Origin: Alphaproteobacteria bacterium
GTDB lineage: Bacteria > Pseudomonadota > Alphaproteobacteria > Paracaedibacterales > CAIULA01
Length of the DNA stretch: 11,238 nucleotides
Direction of reading: 5' to 3'
Assembly: GCA_019751935.1 (NCBI GenBank)
Contig: JAIEMR010000029.1
Span: forward strand, 1-11,238
Positions 1-7,090 of this stretch are shown in pieces. The position numbers and the translations under genes are program-made. The notes under the pieces were generated by a model, which was not told where the DNA came from, ran no database searches, and worked only from the letters and a program-made list of their open reading frames with translations. Positions within the stretch are counted from its first letter, which is position 1, and each line of letters begins with the position of its first letter.

Positions 1-143
1 CACATTTAGTAGGGCATAAATTTAGTTAAAAATCTATTAATTTTTAGATAAATTATAGAGTCATTGCTGTTGGCAAAGATGGCTGCGTAGTGTAGCTTGA
101 GGAAATATGTACCAAATGTACTCTATAATGCGTTGACATTAAG
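1..143. other. Leader region upstream of the RND operon
   Basis: No gene can be supported here. The first 60 bases are very AT-rich. A stop codon (taa, 126-128) lies in frame just upstream of the ATG at 144, so the first CDS cannot begin further upstream. There is no good Shine-Dalgarno directly before 144. An AGGA at 100-103 precedes a tiny 9-codon reading frame (107-136) instead. The region could also contain the tail of an upstream gene cut by the window edge, but nothing recognisable is left. Confidence 0.4.
124..129 (+). promoter_or_regulatory. Possible -10 box of the RND operon
   Basis: A perfect TATAAT lies 14 bp before the start codon at 144. The best -35-like hexamer, TTGAGG at 97-102, is 21 bp away, which is too far for a standard sigma-70 promoter. 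There is no extended -10 TG. If the box is used, transcription would begin near 135-137 and leave a very short leader. The assignment is weak because of the poor spacing. Confidence 0.25.
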
Positions 144-1229
144 ATGAAATTATCTTTAGCCTCATCTTTGCTTGATTTTGCCAATAGGAGAAAAGTAATT
201 TTTTCTCTCGGATCTTTATTATTTGTCCTTGCAATCTTTTTATCTTTAAAAGTGAGTCATTTCTTTTCAGCTCAACATGCAGAAGAGACGCCTCGAAATG
301 TTGAAGTTATCCTAGTAAAACAAGAGCCGATTCGAGCTGTGACTCGTTTGATTGGAACAGTGCGGGCAAAGCAAGAAGCTATTTATAGCGCAAAGGTGAA
401 TGGACATTTAAAAATTCATACTCCTTCAGGAGCAAATGTTAGTAAAGGAACCATAATAGCTGAAATTGATGACACTCAGCTCTCTAAGCAATATGACATT
501 CTTCTTGAAAAAGCCCGTATTGCAAAGATTCAGTATGAGCGTTTGAAAACTCTTGAAACGAAAAATTCAGCAAGTCAAGCAACCGTTGAAAAAAAGCAAA
601 TTGAATGGCTAGAGGCTGAAAAGCAGGCGGTAAAGGGAAAGCAGGATATAGAAAAAGCCCTCTTAATTGCCTCTTTCGATGGATTTTTAGGAACGTATAA
701 ATTTAGAGAAGGGGCCTACCTTAAAAAAGACGAGACTATTGTTTCCTTGTATGATCCCAGTGGCGTGATTATTGAAATCAACATTTCTGAAGGGATATTG
801 GAAACTCTTTCCGATAGTCCAAATGCGTTGATTGATGATCAAATACTCCCTCTGTCTCATTTTAAAAAAGTGATAGATCCTGAAACGCATATGGCATCGG
901 CTTTGATTGAGCTGCCAGAGGAGTATAAATCAAAATACATTATTGGCACATCAATCGATGTGGATTTGGTTGTTAAAGAAATACCGAATGCTTTTGTCAT
1001 TCCCTATGAAGCAGTTTTTATTCAAAACCAAAAAACTTACGTTTATGTGGTCAAAGAGAATAAAGCAAAGAGGACGCTTGTTAAGCTTGGGGTGCGCCAA
1101 AAAGATAAAATTGAAATTTCGGAAGGACTCCATGAAAATGATCAAGTCATTTGGAGAGGACAGAATCGTTTATATGATGGGATAGATGTTGAGGTTTATG
1201 ACCCTTTAAAAAGTCAGTTTAAAAAATGA
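144..1229 (+). CDS. RND efflux periplasmic adaptor (membrane fusion protein, HlyD/AcrA family)
   Basis: This is the 361-residue periplasmic adaptor of a tripartite efflux pump, linking an inner-membrane RND permease to an outer-membrane channel. A short basic N-terminus (about residues 1-17) is followed by one hydrophobic helix (about 18-37) that serves as a membrane anchor; there is no lipobox. The first half of the lipoyl-like domain spans about 77-110 (GANVSKG, then AEIDD). A charged alpha-helical hairpin (about 112-172) follows, then the second lipoyl half (about 176-205, SFDGFLG and a KKDETI turn), a beta-barrel (about 206-275) and the membrane-proximal domain (about 280-352, beginning IPYEAVF). 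The length is normal for the family. The start is fixed by an in-frame stop 18 bp upstream. The stop overlaps the permease start as ATGA, so the two are co-transcribed and probably translationally coupled. Substrate cannot be told from sequence. Confidence 0.93.
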   Translation: MKLSLASSLLDFANRRKVIFSLGSLLFVLAIFLSLKVSHFFSAQHAEETPRNVEVILVKQEPIRAVTRLIGTVRAKQEAIYSAKVNGHLKIHTPSGANVSKGTIIAEIDDTQLSKQYDILLEKARIAKIQYERLKTLETKNSASQATVEKKQIEWLEAEKQAVKGKQDIEKALLIASFDGFLGTYKFREGAYLKKDETIVSLYDPSGVIIEINISEGILETLSDSPNALIDDQILPLSHFKKVIDPETHMASALIELPEEYKSKYIIGTSIDVDLVVKEIPNAFVIPYEAVFIQNQKTYVYVVKENKAKRTLVKLGVRQKDKIEISEGLHENDQVIWRGQNRLYDGIDVEVYDPLKSQFKK

Positions 1230-4200
1230 TTTCGTTTTTCATCCGTCATCCAGTTTTCAGTACGGTTTTGAATTGTCTTATTTTTCTTGCCGGTATTCTG
1301 TGCTGGCAGCTTTTACCCATAAGTGAATATCCATATATCGAAAAATCAGAGTTAAGTGTTCACACCCACTATCCCAATGCGAGTGCCGAGCTTGTTGAAG
1401 TTTCAATTACCAATCCATTAGAAGATCTGCTTGCAGATGTTAAAGGATTGAAATCTATGACTTCAAGTAGTATGACAGGCCAAAGCATTATCACTTTAAA
1501 ATTCAAAGAAGGGGTTTCTGTTGACCATGCAATGACATTGGCACGGGATGCTTTGATGCTAAGTCGCGATCGTTTGCCGGAAGGAGTAAAAGAGCCAACA
1601 ATCAGACGGTCTGGTAATAGCGAAGATTGGCCTTTTATTGGGATTTCTCTGTTTTCTTCAACCATGAATGCAGCTGAGCTTTCGCATTTTGCCAATATGA
1701 ATCTCAAAAATCCATTTCGAAGCTTAAGTGGTGTGGCCATTGTTGAGCTATGGGGACAGCCCTATACAATGTCAGTAACATTGGACAGCAATAAGATGAA
1801 AACTTTTGGGCTTAGTTGCCATGATGTGATGGTGGCCTTTGAAAAAGCACATATTCCTCTTCCCGCAGGTAAGTTTCAAGAGCAAATCCCTATCACTTTT
1901 GATCTTGCGCCAAAGACACCTGAAGATTTTGAAACGATTGTGATTAGAAATCACCAAGATCAAGACATTTTATTAAAACATATTGCCAACGTTAAATTGG
2001 ATGTTCAAAAAGATAATTTTCGTCAACACATAGAAGGAAAGCCTGGAACCTTAATTGCCATTCGTAAAACAACAGATGCAAATCCATTAGAAGTTGCTCA
2101 AAAAGTTAAAGAAGAGTTTGGCCGTTTAAATGAGCAATTTGGTGATGTTGTAACGATGTCGCTTGTTATAGATCAGTCAAAGGTTATTGATCGTTCTCTT
2201 TCAAATATTCGCACCACCTTTATAGAAGCCATCGTTTTGGTTTTTTTGATCATTGTTATCTTCTTAGGTAATTGGAGGTCAGCTTTTATCCCGCTTGTTA
2301 CGATTCCTTTATCTTTGGTTGGTTCGTTTTTGTTTTATGTTTGGGTGGGAATTTCTTTGAACATATTGACATTCCTTGCAATGATTTTGGCGATTGGGCT
2401 TGTGGTTGATGATGCGATTGTTGTTTTAGAAAACATCCACAGGTATATAGAAAAAGGGCTTTCTCCTTTAGAGGCTGCTCTTAAGGGAAGCCGGGAAATT
2501 GTTTTTGCAATTATCGCGATGACTTTAACTCTTGCAAGTGTCTATGCGCCGATTGCATTCACTGGGGGATCAGTGGGTGCTTTGTTTTGGGAATTTGCTG
2601 TGGCATTGGCAGGGGCAGTGAGTGTTTCTGGGTTTGTTGCTTTAACGCTGTCACCAATGATGTGCAGCCAATTGCTAAAAAAAATTGACTCTGCTGCACA
2701 TGAAACATTAGCCGACCGATTGTTGAATAAACTTTCTAAAAACTATCAAAATGCCCTGCAGCAATTTATAGCCATAAAGCCACGGTATTTAGGGTTAGGC
2801 ATGCTTATAGGAGGGGTTTTCCTGATTATTCTTTATAGGATTTTGCCTTATGAGATTTCTCCTGTAGAAGATAGAGGAATGATCGGAGCTTATGTTTCTC
2901 CTCTTCCAGGGCAAGGAATTGATACGCTTGAATCTTATTTGACGATGATTGAGAAAAAGTTAATTACCCTTCCTGAAAAAAACATGATGCTAACTTTTAT
3001 GGGAGGCTGGGGTGGAAATGTTTTGGTTGTCCTTAAAGACTGGGAGGAAAGATCGCGTCATACTGCTGATATTCAACGAGATTTGAAAGATCAGTTTAAT
3101 AGTTTTCCAAGTTTTGATGTTGAATGCTGGACGTGGCAATGTGGTCTGCCGGGATTAGATATTTTAGGAAATAATTCAGAAATCGAACTGGTTGTTCAAA
3201 GTAATATGGACTATCCAAAGTTTTTTGAAATGCTAGAAGAGTTCCGTAAATTTGTTGATAAAAAGAAAATTTTCTTAAATGTAAGGCATAATCTAAAGCT
3301 CAATATGCCAGCTTTTCGGGTAAAAACTTTGTGGAAAAACCTAAATGATGTGGGGCTTTCACCAAAGCTGCTTTCGGAAACCTTGGAGATTTTCCAAGGG
3401 GGAATACAAAAGTTTGAATTTTTAAAAGATGGATTAACTTATCCCGTTACCTTGAAAGGTTCCCCTAAACCTTGGTCATTGGATGAACTTTATATAACAT
3501 CCTCAAAAGGCGAGAGTATATCCTTAGGGTCCCTTTTAAAGATGGAACCTTCAGTCTTACCGGCTAGGTTAAATCATGATAACCAAATGCGGAGTGCATC
3601 CATTATTGTGGGACTAAAGCCGAAGCAAGATTTAAAGCAAGGGATGGGAGAGTTATTAAAGCTAAAACATGAATTGCTTCCTTCTTCTATTAAAACCGAG
3701 TGGAGTGAAACCATTCAATTCTATTTAGACAGTCACAACACCTTGCTGAAGTTAACATTTTTAGCTTTATTGTTTATTTATGCGATTCTAGCAATGCAGT
3801 TTGAAAGCTGGTTAGATCCTGTGTTGATTATGACAACGGTTCCTTTGGCAGCCATAGGAGGAATGGTTTTCTTACTCATTTTCAATCAAAGCCTAAATAT
3901 TTATACTCAAATTGGCCTGATTACTTTAATTGGTTTAATTACCAAGCATGGGATTTTGCTAGTTGAGTTTGCTAATAAAGCTAAGCTTAAAGGGGAATCT
4001 GTGGAAAAAGCAATTTTATCTGCATGTATGCTAAGGCTGCGTCCAATTTTAATGACAACTGCGGCTATGGTGCTGGGAGCGGTGCCGTTAGCTTTTGCAA
4101 GCGGAGCAGGGGCAGAAGCACGGCGCGCCATAGGGCTTGTGTTGGTTGGTGGGCTTGGGGTTGGAACCAGCCTAACGTTGTTTATTTTGCCTTATGTGTA

Positions 4201-4231
4201 TTGCTGGGCTAAAAAGGTTAGATTCTCATAA
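1226..4231 (+). CDS. RND efflux permease (HAE-1/AcrB-like), inner membrane
   Basis: This is a 1001-residue proton-driven RND transporter of the hydrophobe/amphiphile efflux type, the pump of a tripartite export system. It begins with a typical cytoplasmic stub and TM1 (about 9-29), then a first periplasmic porter domain containing the YPNAS motif. A membrane block from about 333 to 480 includes GLVVDDAIVVLEN. D395 and D396 match the proton-relay aspartates of AcrB (D407/D408), and K907 in LITKHGILLVEFA matches AcrB K940, so the relay looks intact. A second porter domain and the TM8-12 block (about 840-1000) complete the duplicated architecture. It is slightly shorter than AcrB (1049). It overlaps the adaptor gene by 4 bp. 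No outer-membrane factor gene follows, so a TolC-like channel must come from elsewhere. It converges on the next gene with 8 bp between stops and no visible terminator hairpin. Confidence 0.95.
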   Translation: MISFFIRHPVFSTVLNCLIFLAGILCWQLLPISEYPYIEKSELSVHTHYPNASAELVEVSITNPLEDLLADVKGLKSMTSSSMTGQSIITLKFKEGVSVDHAMTLARDALMLSRDRLPEGVKEPTIRRSGNSEDWPFIGISLFSSTMNAAELSHFANMNLKNPFRSLSGVAIVELWGQPYTMSVTLDSNKMKTFGLSCHDVMVAFEKAHIPLPAGKFQEQIPITFDLAPKTPEDFETIVIRNHQDQDILLKHIANVKLDVQKDNFRQHIEGKPGTLIAIRKTTDANPLEVAQKVKEEFGRLNEQFGDVVTMSLVIDQSKVIDRSLSNIRTTFIEAIVLVFLIIVIFLGNWRSAFIPLVTIPLSLVGSFLFYVWVGISLNILTFLAMILAIGLVVDDAIVVLENIHRYIEKGLSPLEAALKGSREIVFAIIAMTLTLASVYAPIAFTGGSVGALFWEFAVALAGAVSVSGFVALTLSPMMCSQLLKKIDSAAHETLADRLLNKLSKNYQNALQQFIAIKPRYLGLGMLIGGVFLIILYRILPYEISPVEDRGMIGAYVSPLPGQGIDTLESYLTMIEKKLITLPEKNMMLTFMGGWGGNVLVVLKDWEERSRHTADIQRDLKDQFNSFPSFDVECWTWQCGLPGLDILGNNSEIELVVQSNMDYPKFFEMLEEFRKFVDKKKIFLNVRHNLKLNMPAFRVKTLWKNLNDVGLSPKLLSETLEIFQGGIQKFEFLKDGLTYPVTLKGSPKPWSLDELYITSSKGESISLGSLLKMEPSVLPARLNHDNQMRSASIIVGLKPKQDLKQGMGELLKLKHELLPSSIKTEWSETIQFYLDSHNTLLKLTFLALLFIYAILAMQFESWLDPVLIMTTVPLAAIGGMVFLLIFNQSLNIYTQIGLITLIGLITKHGILLVEFANKAKLKGESVEKAILSACMLRLRPILMTTAAMVLGAVPLAFASGAGAEARRAIGLVLVGGLGVGTSLTLFILPYVYCWAKKVRFS

Positions 4232-4239
4232 AATGGTTC

Positions 4240-5151
4240 TTAGTCTATCGGTTCATATTCTCTCATATTTACGCTGTTGTATCTGGAATCCATGGCTTCT
4301 TCTTGCACAAATTTCCAAGGGCAGCCTTTAAACACAGAATTAAGTCTTACTTTCCAACGATGGCCCAAATGACGTTCTAATAGAGGAATAATGACGTCAG
4401 CACTCTCATAAAAATCAGTTTCACCGTTATAAGGGTATCTTGGGGATAAAGTATGATCCAGTCTTAATTGTGCCTCTGAAAACTCTGGTTTTTCTGGATC
4501 CCCCCAAACTGTCATTTGCTCTTCATCATTTTCCCAAAGATATGAATCAATTGCCACACAAGACGGTCTGCGTCTTCCGTAATCTATGATACGGGTTCTT
4601 TTGGATATTAATGGTAATTGTTCTGTTCTTAAACGCACTTTATATGATGTTTCATCATTTAAATAATTAATGGCATGTAAAAGTTCGTGGCCGATAGTCA
4701 CTGACGATGGGTTTCTACATTTGCTGATTTCAAAGAATTCTTTAATTACGCCTGTACTTCTTTCTCTGAACCGTCTCATGGGTCCAATGCAGGAAACAAA
4801 ATTATTTTTAAGGTTTTTTAAGTTTATAAATAATTCAGGTGGCTCTTCCTTGGATAAGTCAGGACCACGAAAAGAAGTTGAATGTTCATCCAGTTTCACA
4901 ATAAGGTGCGTGTCTCTTGCCACTAAAAGTTCATTTAATGTAGAAATAACGTTTTTGCCAGTTTTCTTTAGATTGAGATCATTTAATGTCGCTAACAAAT
5001 AGTCTCTTTCCAATCTTGGTACGGATGGATCAAATTTTAATCGAGAGATGGGCCTGAAAAATAGATCTTCTTCAGGATCTTCCATGCTTTTAAGAGAGAA
5101 AGATAAAATGGATAAATATGCTAAACAAATAAAAAGATGGGAAATACGCAT
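4240..5151 (-). CDS. Exported putative zinc metalloprotease, M91 (NleD-like) resemblance
   Basis: A 303-residue protein with a Sec-type signal peptide: a short basic start, a hydrophobic core at about residues 5-20, and probable cleavage near 22. The key feature is HELLHA at 155-160, a zinc-protease HExxH motif with H155, H159 and general base E156. Downstream, NDEEQMTVWG (208-217) and SEAQLRLD (225-232) resemble the acidic 'EE..TVG' and 'SE..LR' segments I associate with peptidase family M91, the family of the NleD and HopH1 effectors. Either E210 or E211 could be the third zinc ligand; that is inference. Those effectors are injected by type III secretion, whereas this protein has a signal peptide, so it would act in the periplasm, outside the cell or through another secretion route. 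The start has a good Shine-Dalgarno. It is the last of three same-strand genes. An unrelated HExxH protease family remains possible. Confidence 0.7.
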   Translation of the reverse strand: MRISHLFICLAYLSILSFSLKSMEDPEEDLFFRPISRLKFDPSVPRLERDYLLATLNDLNLKKTGKNVISTLNELLVARDTHLIVKLDEHSTSFRGPDLSKEEPPELFINLKNLKNNFVSCIGPMRRFRERSTGVIKEFFEISKCRNPSSVTIGHELLHAINYLNDETSYKVRLRTEQLPLISKRTRIIDYGRRRPSCVAIDSYLWENDEEQMTVWGDPEKPEFSEAQLRLDHTLSPRYPYNGETDFYESADVIIPLLERHLGHRWKVRLNSVFKGCPWKFVQEEAMDSRYNSVNMREYEPID

Positions 5152-5156
5152 ATCAA

Positions 5157-5162
5157 TCCCTC
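5157..5162 (-). promoter_or_regulatory. Shine-Dalgarno of the putative metalloprotease gene
   Basis: Read on the minus strand this is GAGGGA, 5 nt before the ATG at 5151. It is one of the best ribosome binding sites in the window and fixes the start at the signal peptide. Confidence 0.75.
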
Positions 5163-5214
5163 ATACTCTACTTTACTAAAATGATAGAGCAGAAAGATTA
5201 AAATAAATCTAAAA

Positions 5215-5226
5215 ATTTACGTAAAT
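5215..5226. repeat. 12-bp perfect palindrome between the Sel1-like and protease genes
   Basis: ATTTACGTAAAT equals its own reverse complement. It sits in the 81-bp gap just downstream of the Sel1-like stop codon and about 64 bp upstream of the protease start. It could be an operator for the protease gene. AT-rich palindromes arise easily by chance, and it has no loop, so it is a poor terminator. Confidence 0.3.
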
Positions 5227-5232
5227 GTACAA

Positions 5233-5688
5233 TTATTTTTTGTGCATTAGGCGATTGTAGTTTCGGCCAGCAATGGTACCTTCAAAATCACCACCAAATT
5301 TTACAAATAACTCAGCAGATTGTTTGAAATAGTTTTTTGCTTGTTCAACATCATTTTTTTCAATTTCAAAATAAACACCAAGAGAGTTAAGGGCGTCTAT
5401 GACTGCTAGATAAGTGTCTTTTGTTGGGGTGCCGTGTCTCTTAAAGTCGGTGCCATTTGTTAGCCAATCAAAGGCTCTATTGGGGTTTTTGAGTATTTTT
5501 TTGTAGGTGTCGTCAGGTATGTTTCCAAATATTCCTGTTAAAAGGGCACAACCCAGTTCACACTGCGCTTTTTGAACACCTTTTATAGCGTCTCTTTCAG
5601 TATCTTCAAGGCACGATGTTCCAAAAGCTGCATTGTCAAAAAAGAGAATTAAAAAAATTATAAATAAGTGAAGTAATGTTCTTTTCAT
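5233..5688 (-). CDS. Exported Sel1-like repeat protein
   Basis: A 151-residue protein with a clear Sec signal peptide: MKR, a long hydrophobic core (about residues 5-17), and probable cleavage after AAFG near 23. The mature part contains two degenerate helix-turn-helix repeats of Sel1/TPR type. The first, about 41-82, begins AQCELGCALLTG and continues through RAFDWL. The second, about 99-130, has LNSLGVYFE followed by AKNYFKQSAELF. Sel1-like repeats are protein-interaction scaffolds, common in exported proteins of host-associated bacteria; no enzymatic motif is visible. The cysteine at 26 is not in a convincing lipobox. The gene lies 50 bp after the phosphotransferase stop and 81 bp before the protease start, so all three could be transcribed together. 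It also has its own TATAAT upstream. Shine-Dalgarno is weak (AAGG about 12 nt away). The family call rests on two diverged repeats. Confidence 0.65.
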   Translation of the reverse strand: MKRTLLHLFIIFLILFFDNAAFGTSCLEDTERDAIKGVQKAQCELGCALLTGIFGNIPDDTYKKILKNPNRAFDWLTNGTDFKRHGTPTKDTYLAVIDALNSLGVYFEIEKNDVEQAKNYFKQSAELFVKFGGDFEGTIAGRNYNRLMHKK

Positions 5689-5720
5689 AATTAAGTGAAA
5701 CCTTAAGAAATCTTTAGTCT

Positions 5721-5746
5721 CAAGATAGCTATTATACCCTATCTTG
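5721..5746. repeat. 8-bp inverted repeat around the Sel1-like gene's -10 box
   Basis: CAAGATAG at 5721-5728 and CTATCTTG at 5739-5746 are exact reverse complements separated by 10 bases that contain TATAAT on the minus strand. It overlaps the last codons and stop of the phosphotransferase gene. No T-tract follows on the minus strand, so an intrinsic terminator is unlikely. An operator overlapping the promoter is possible. Confidence 0.45.
5731..5736 (-). promoter_or_regulatory. -10 box candidate for the Sel1-like gene
   Basis: The minus strand reads TATAAT, a perfect -10, 42 bp before the ATG at 5688. It lies just past the phosphotransferase stop codon. The -35 position falls in an A-rich, non-consensus stretch. 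The box sits inside the loop of an 8-bp inverted repeat. Confidence 0.4.
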
Positions 5747-6743
5747 CTAAGGTGTTTTTGAGGAAAATTTGAGTGTTTACAATTAATTCTACGACATCAC
5801 GGTTCATTAAAGGACGTTCGGAAAATGGGTTGTAATAAAGTAATTGCAGCAAACACAACAAATCCATTAATTTGGCTGCTTCTTTCCAGGTTTTGGGTAG
5901 ATCCTCTCCTGATTCTTTGAGGCCATTTAAAAAAGAATCCCCATACGTTTTGGGTAATTTATGGGCATATCTGAGCATCAAACCCATATCCATTAGATAA
6001 CTTCCTGCAAAGGCAAATTCCCAATCCAAAATGGCTGAAACTTGCCACTTTCCATCAATTTTAGAAACCAACATATTAGCTGGGTCAAAGTCCGCATGGG
6101 TGAGATTCGCTTTAGTGGGGTTTGGTAATATGGGTCCTGACGCATAAAAAATCCGTTCCAAATCAACTAGTACCGATGGTGAAAGACTTTCTTTTACGGT
6201 TTTCTGTTTTAAAAGTCCAAGGCCAAAGGGGATAAATTCTTCCTCCTCGTTAAAAGGCCTGATTTTGAGATTTCCATCAAAAAAACCATTTTGGTTAAGT
6301 TTTATATTTCTGAGAACGTTCAGGAATTTTCCAGCCGAAAAAGCACATTCACCAATATCTTTTTCATCCCCTTTTAAGATGACGTTTCTCATTAATTCAC
6401 CTTCTTTCCACTCCATTAAAGCATAAGGATGATTCATTAGTGTGCAAGAAGCATCGTTGTAAAAAAATAAAGGGACTGGCAGAGAGTTTTTTAATAATTG
6501 ATGAAGTGCTTTCTCTCTTGAAAGTGCGCTCTTTTCGCGGATATAAATGCGCAAAACAAGAGGAGGTGTGTCGTTTTGAAAGGTAATTTTGTAGTTTGTA
6601 TTTGCGCATCCATCTGATAGCAAAGTTAAGGATTGGATTTTATGTGAGATATATGGATCAATAAGTTTTTGAGCGTGCTCTATCTCTATGTGGGTATGAG
6701 ATTTGTAGCGCTCCCATTGACTTTTGAGAATAGGCAATGGCAC
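5739..6743 (-). CDS. APH-family phosphotransferase (aminoglycoside phosphotransferase/choline kinase fold)
   Basis: A 334-residue cytoplasmic kinase-fold enzyme predicted to transfer the gamma-phosphate of ATP to a small hydroxylated substrate. The glycine-poor nucleotide loop is at about residues 41-52 (LLSDGCANTNYKI), with the ATP-contacting strand following (LVLRIY, 63-68). The catalytic Brenner motif is intact at 216-223 as HADFDPAN, giving catalytic base D218 and metal ligand N223. The DFG-equivalent is LDWEFA, with metal ligand D240. Length fits the family. The start is a GTG at 6743, supported by GAAGGA 8 nt upstream. It is the first of three minus-strand genes and diverges from the tRNA-Phe gene. 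The family includes antibiotic kinases, choline/ethanolamine kinases, homoserine kinases and sugar kinases; substrate cannot be assigned. A metabolic kinase is more likely than a resistance enzyme, with no mobile element nearby. Confidence 0.88.
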   Translation of the reverse strand: MPLPILKSQWERYKSHTHIEIEHAQKLIDPYISHKIQSLTLLSDGCANTNYKITFQNDTPPLVLRIYIREKSALSREKALHQLLKNSLPVPLFFYNDASCTLMNHPYALMEWKEGELMRNVILKGDEKDIGECAFSAGKFLNVLRNIKLNQNGFFDGNLKIRPFNEEEEFIPFGLGLLKQKTVKESLSPSVLVDLERIFYASGPILPNPTKANLTHADFDPANMLVSKIDGKWQVSAILDWEFAFAGSYLMDMGLMLRYAHKLPKTYGDSFLNGLKESGEDLPKTWKEAAKLMDLLCLLQLLYYNPFSERPLMNRDVVELIVNTQIFLKNTLAR

Positions 6744-6751
6744 CCAAAGAA

Positions 6752-6757
6752 TCCTTC
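6752..6757 (-). promoter_or_regulatory. Shine-Dalgarno deciding the GTG start of the phosphotransferase
   Basis: The minus strand reads GAAGGA, 8 nt before GTG at 6743. This supports the non-ATG start. Confidence 0.7.
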
Positions 6758-6841
6758 AAAAATTCGAATTTTATAAATGTATCATTTTTAAAAAATGCAT
6801 TCCATAAAACAAATTTTAGATAAAAATTCAAGCAAGAAGGC

Positions 6842-6870
6842 TGGACAAGAAAGCAAAATGCCGTTATAAC
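6842..6870 (+). promoter_or_regulatory. Sigma-70 promoter of tRNA-Phe
   Basis: TGGACA (6842-6847) and TATAAC (6865-6870) are separated by exactly 17 bp; each differs from consensus at one position. Transcription would begin near 6877, about 24 bp before the mature tRNA 5' end, which is a normal leader for RNase P processing. Confidence 0.75.
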
Positions 6871-6900
6871 AACTAAGTACCGTTTGCATAATCGCAAAGG

Positions 6901-6976
6901 GCCCAGATAGCTCAGTTGGTAGAGCAAGGGACTGAAAATCCCTGTGTCGTTGGTTCGATTCCGACTCTGGGCACCA
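6901..6976 (+). tRNA. tRNA-Phe (anticodon GAA)
   Basis: A 76-nt complete cloverleaf. The acceptor stem pairs GCCCAGA with TCTGGGC. The D-arm contains GCTC and the TTGGTA loop. The anticodon stem AGGGA/TCCCT encloses the loop CTGAAAA, with GAA at 6934-6936. The T-arm loop contains TTCGATT, and the 3' CCA is encoded (6974-6976). It reads UUU and UUC. It appears to be a single-gene transcript between the divergent phosphotransferase gene and the LuxR-family gene downstream. A T-run follows directly after CCA but has no hairpin of its own. Confidence 0.98.
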
Positions 6977-7027
6977 TTTTTAAAGACATTTATTTTCCTT
7001 TCTATAATTTTAAAAAGATCTCGCAGC

Positions 7028-7056
7028 TTGAAAATTTCCATGCTTAAGGGTAAAAG
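7028..7056 (+). promoter_or_regulatory. Candidate promoter of the first LuxR-family paralogue
   Basis: TTGAAA (7028-7033), a 17-bp spacer and TAAAAG (7051-7056), followed by GTG. The same layout recurs upstream of the second paralogue (TTGAAA, 18 bp, TACAAG, GTG). The distance from the -10 to the ATG is 40 bp here and 41 bp there, so the element looks conserved between the two genes. Confidence 0.5.
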
Positions 7057-7090
7057 GTGTTAGAGAAGATTTGCTACTAAGTTGGCACAA

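Noticed and set aside
4229..4242. Terminators between the tightly convergent gene pairs (also 7922-7936)
   Set aside because: The gaps are only 8-9 bp, and I see no GC-rich hairpin with a T-tract in or beside them.
4670..5002. Plus-strand open frame of 110 codons inside the protease gene
   Set aside because: It is the complement of a gene with signal peptide, Shine-Dalgarno and HExxH motif, and shows no protein features of its own.
6658..7041. Open reading frame of 127 codons on the minus strand across the tRNA
   Set aside because: It is antisense to tRNA-Phe; its peptide GAQSRNRTNDTGIFSPLL is the tRNA read backwards, a common false gene. It also overlaps the start of the phosphotransferase.
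7082..7090. TTG start for the first LuxR-family gene
   Set aside because: It adds only three residues that have no counterpart in paralogue 2, whereas ATG 7091 aligns with ATG 8846.
6901..7090. tRNA-Phe as an integration site for a mobile island
   Set aside because: I found no direct repeat of the tRNA 3' end downstream and no integrase or transposase in the window.
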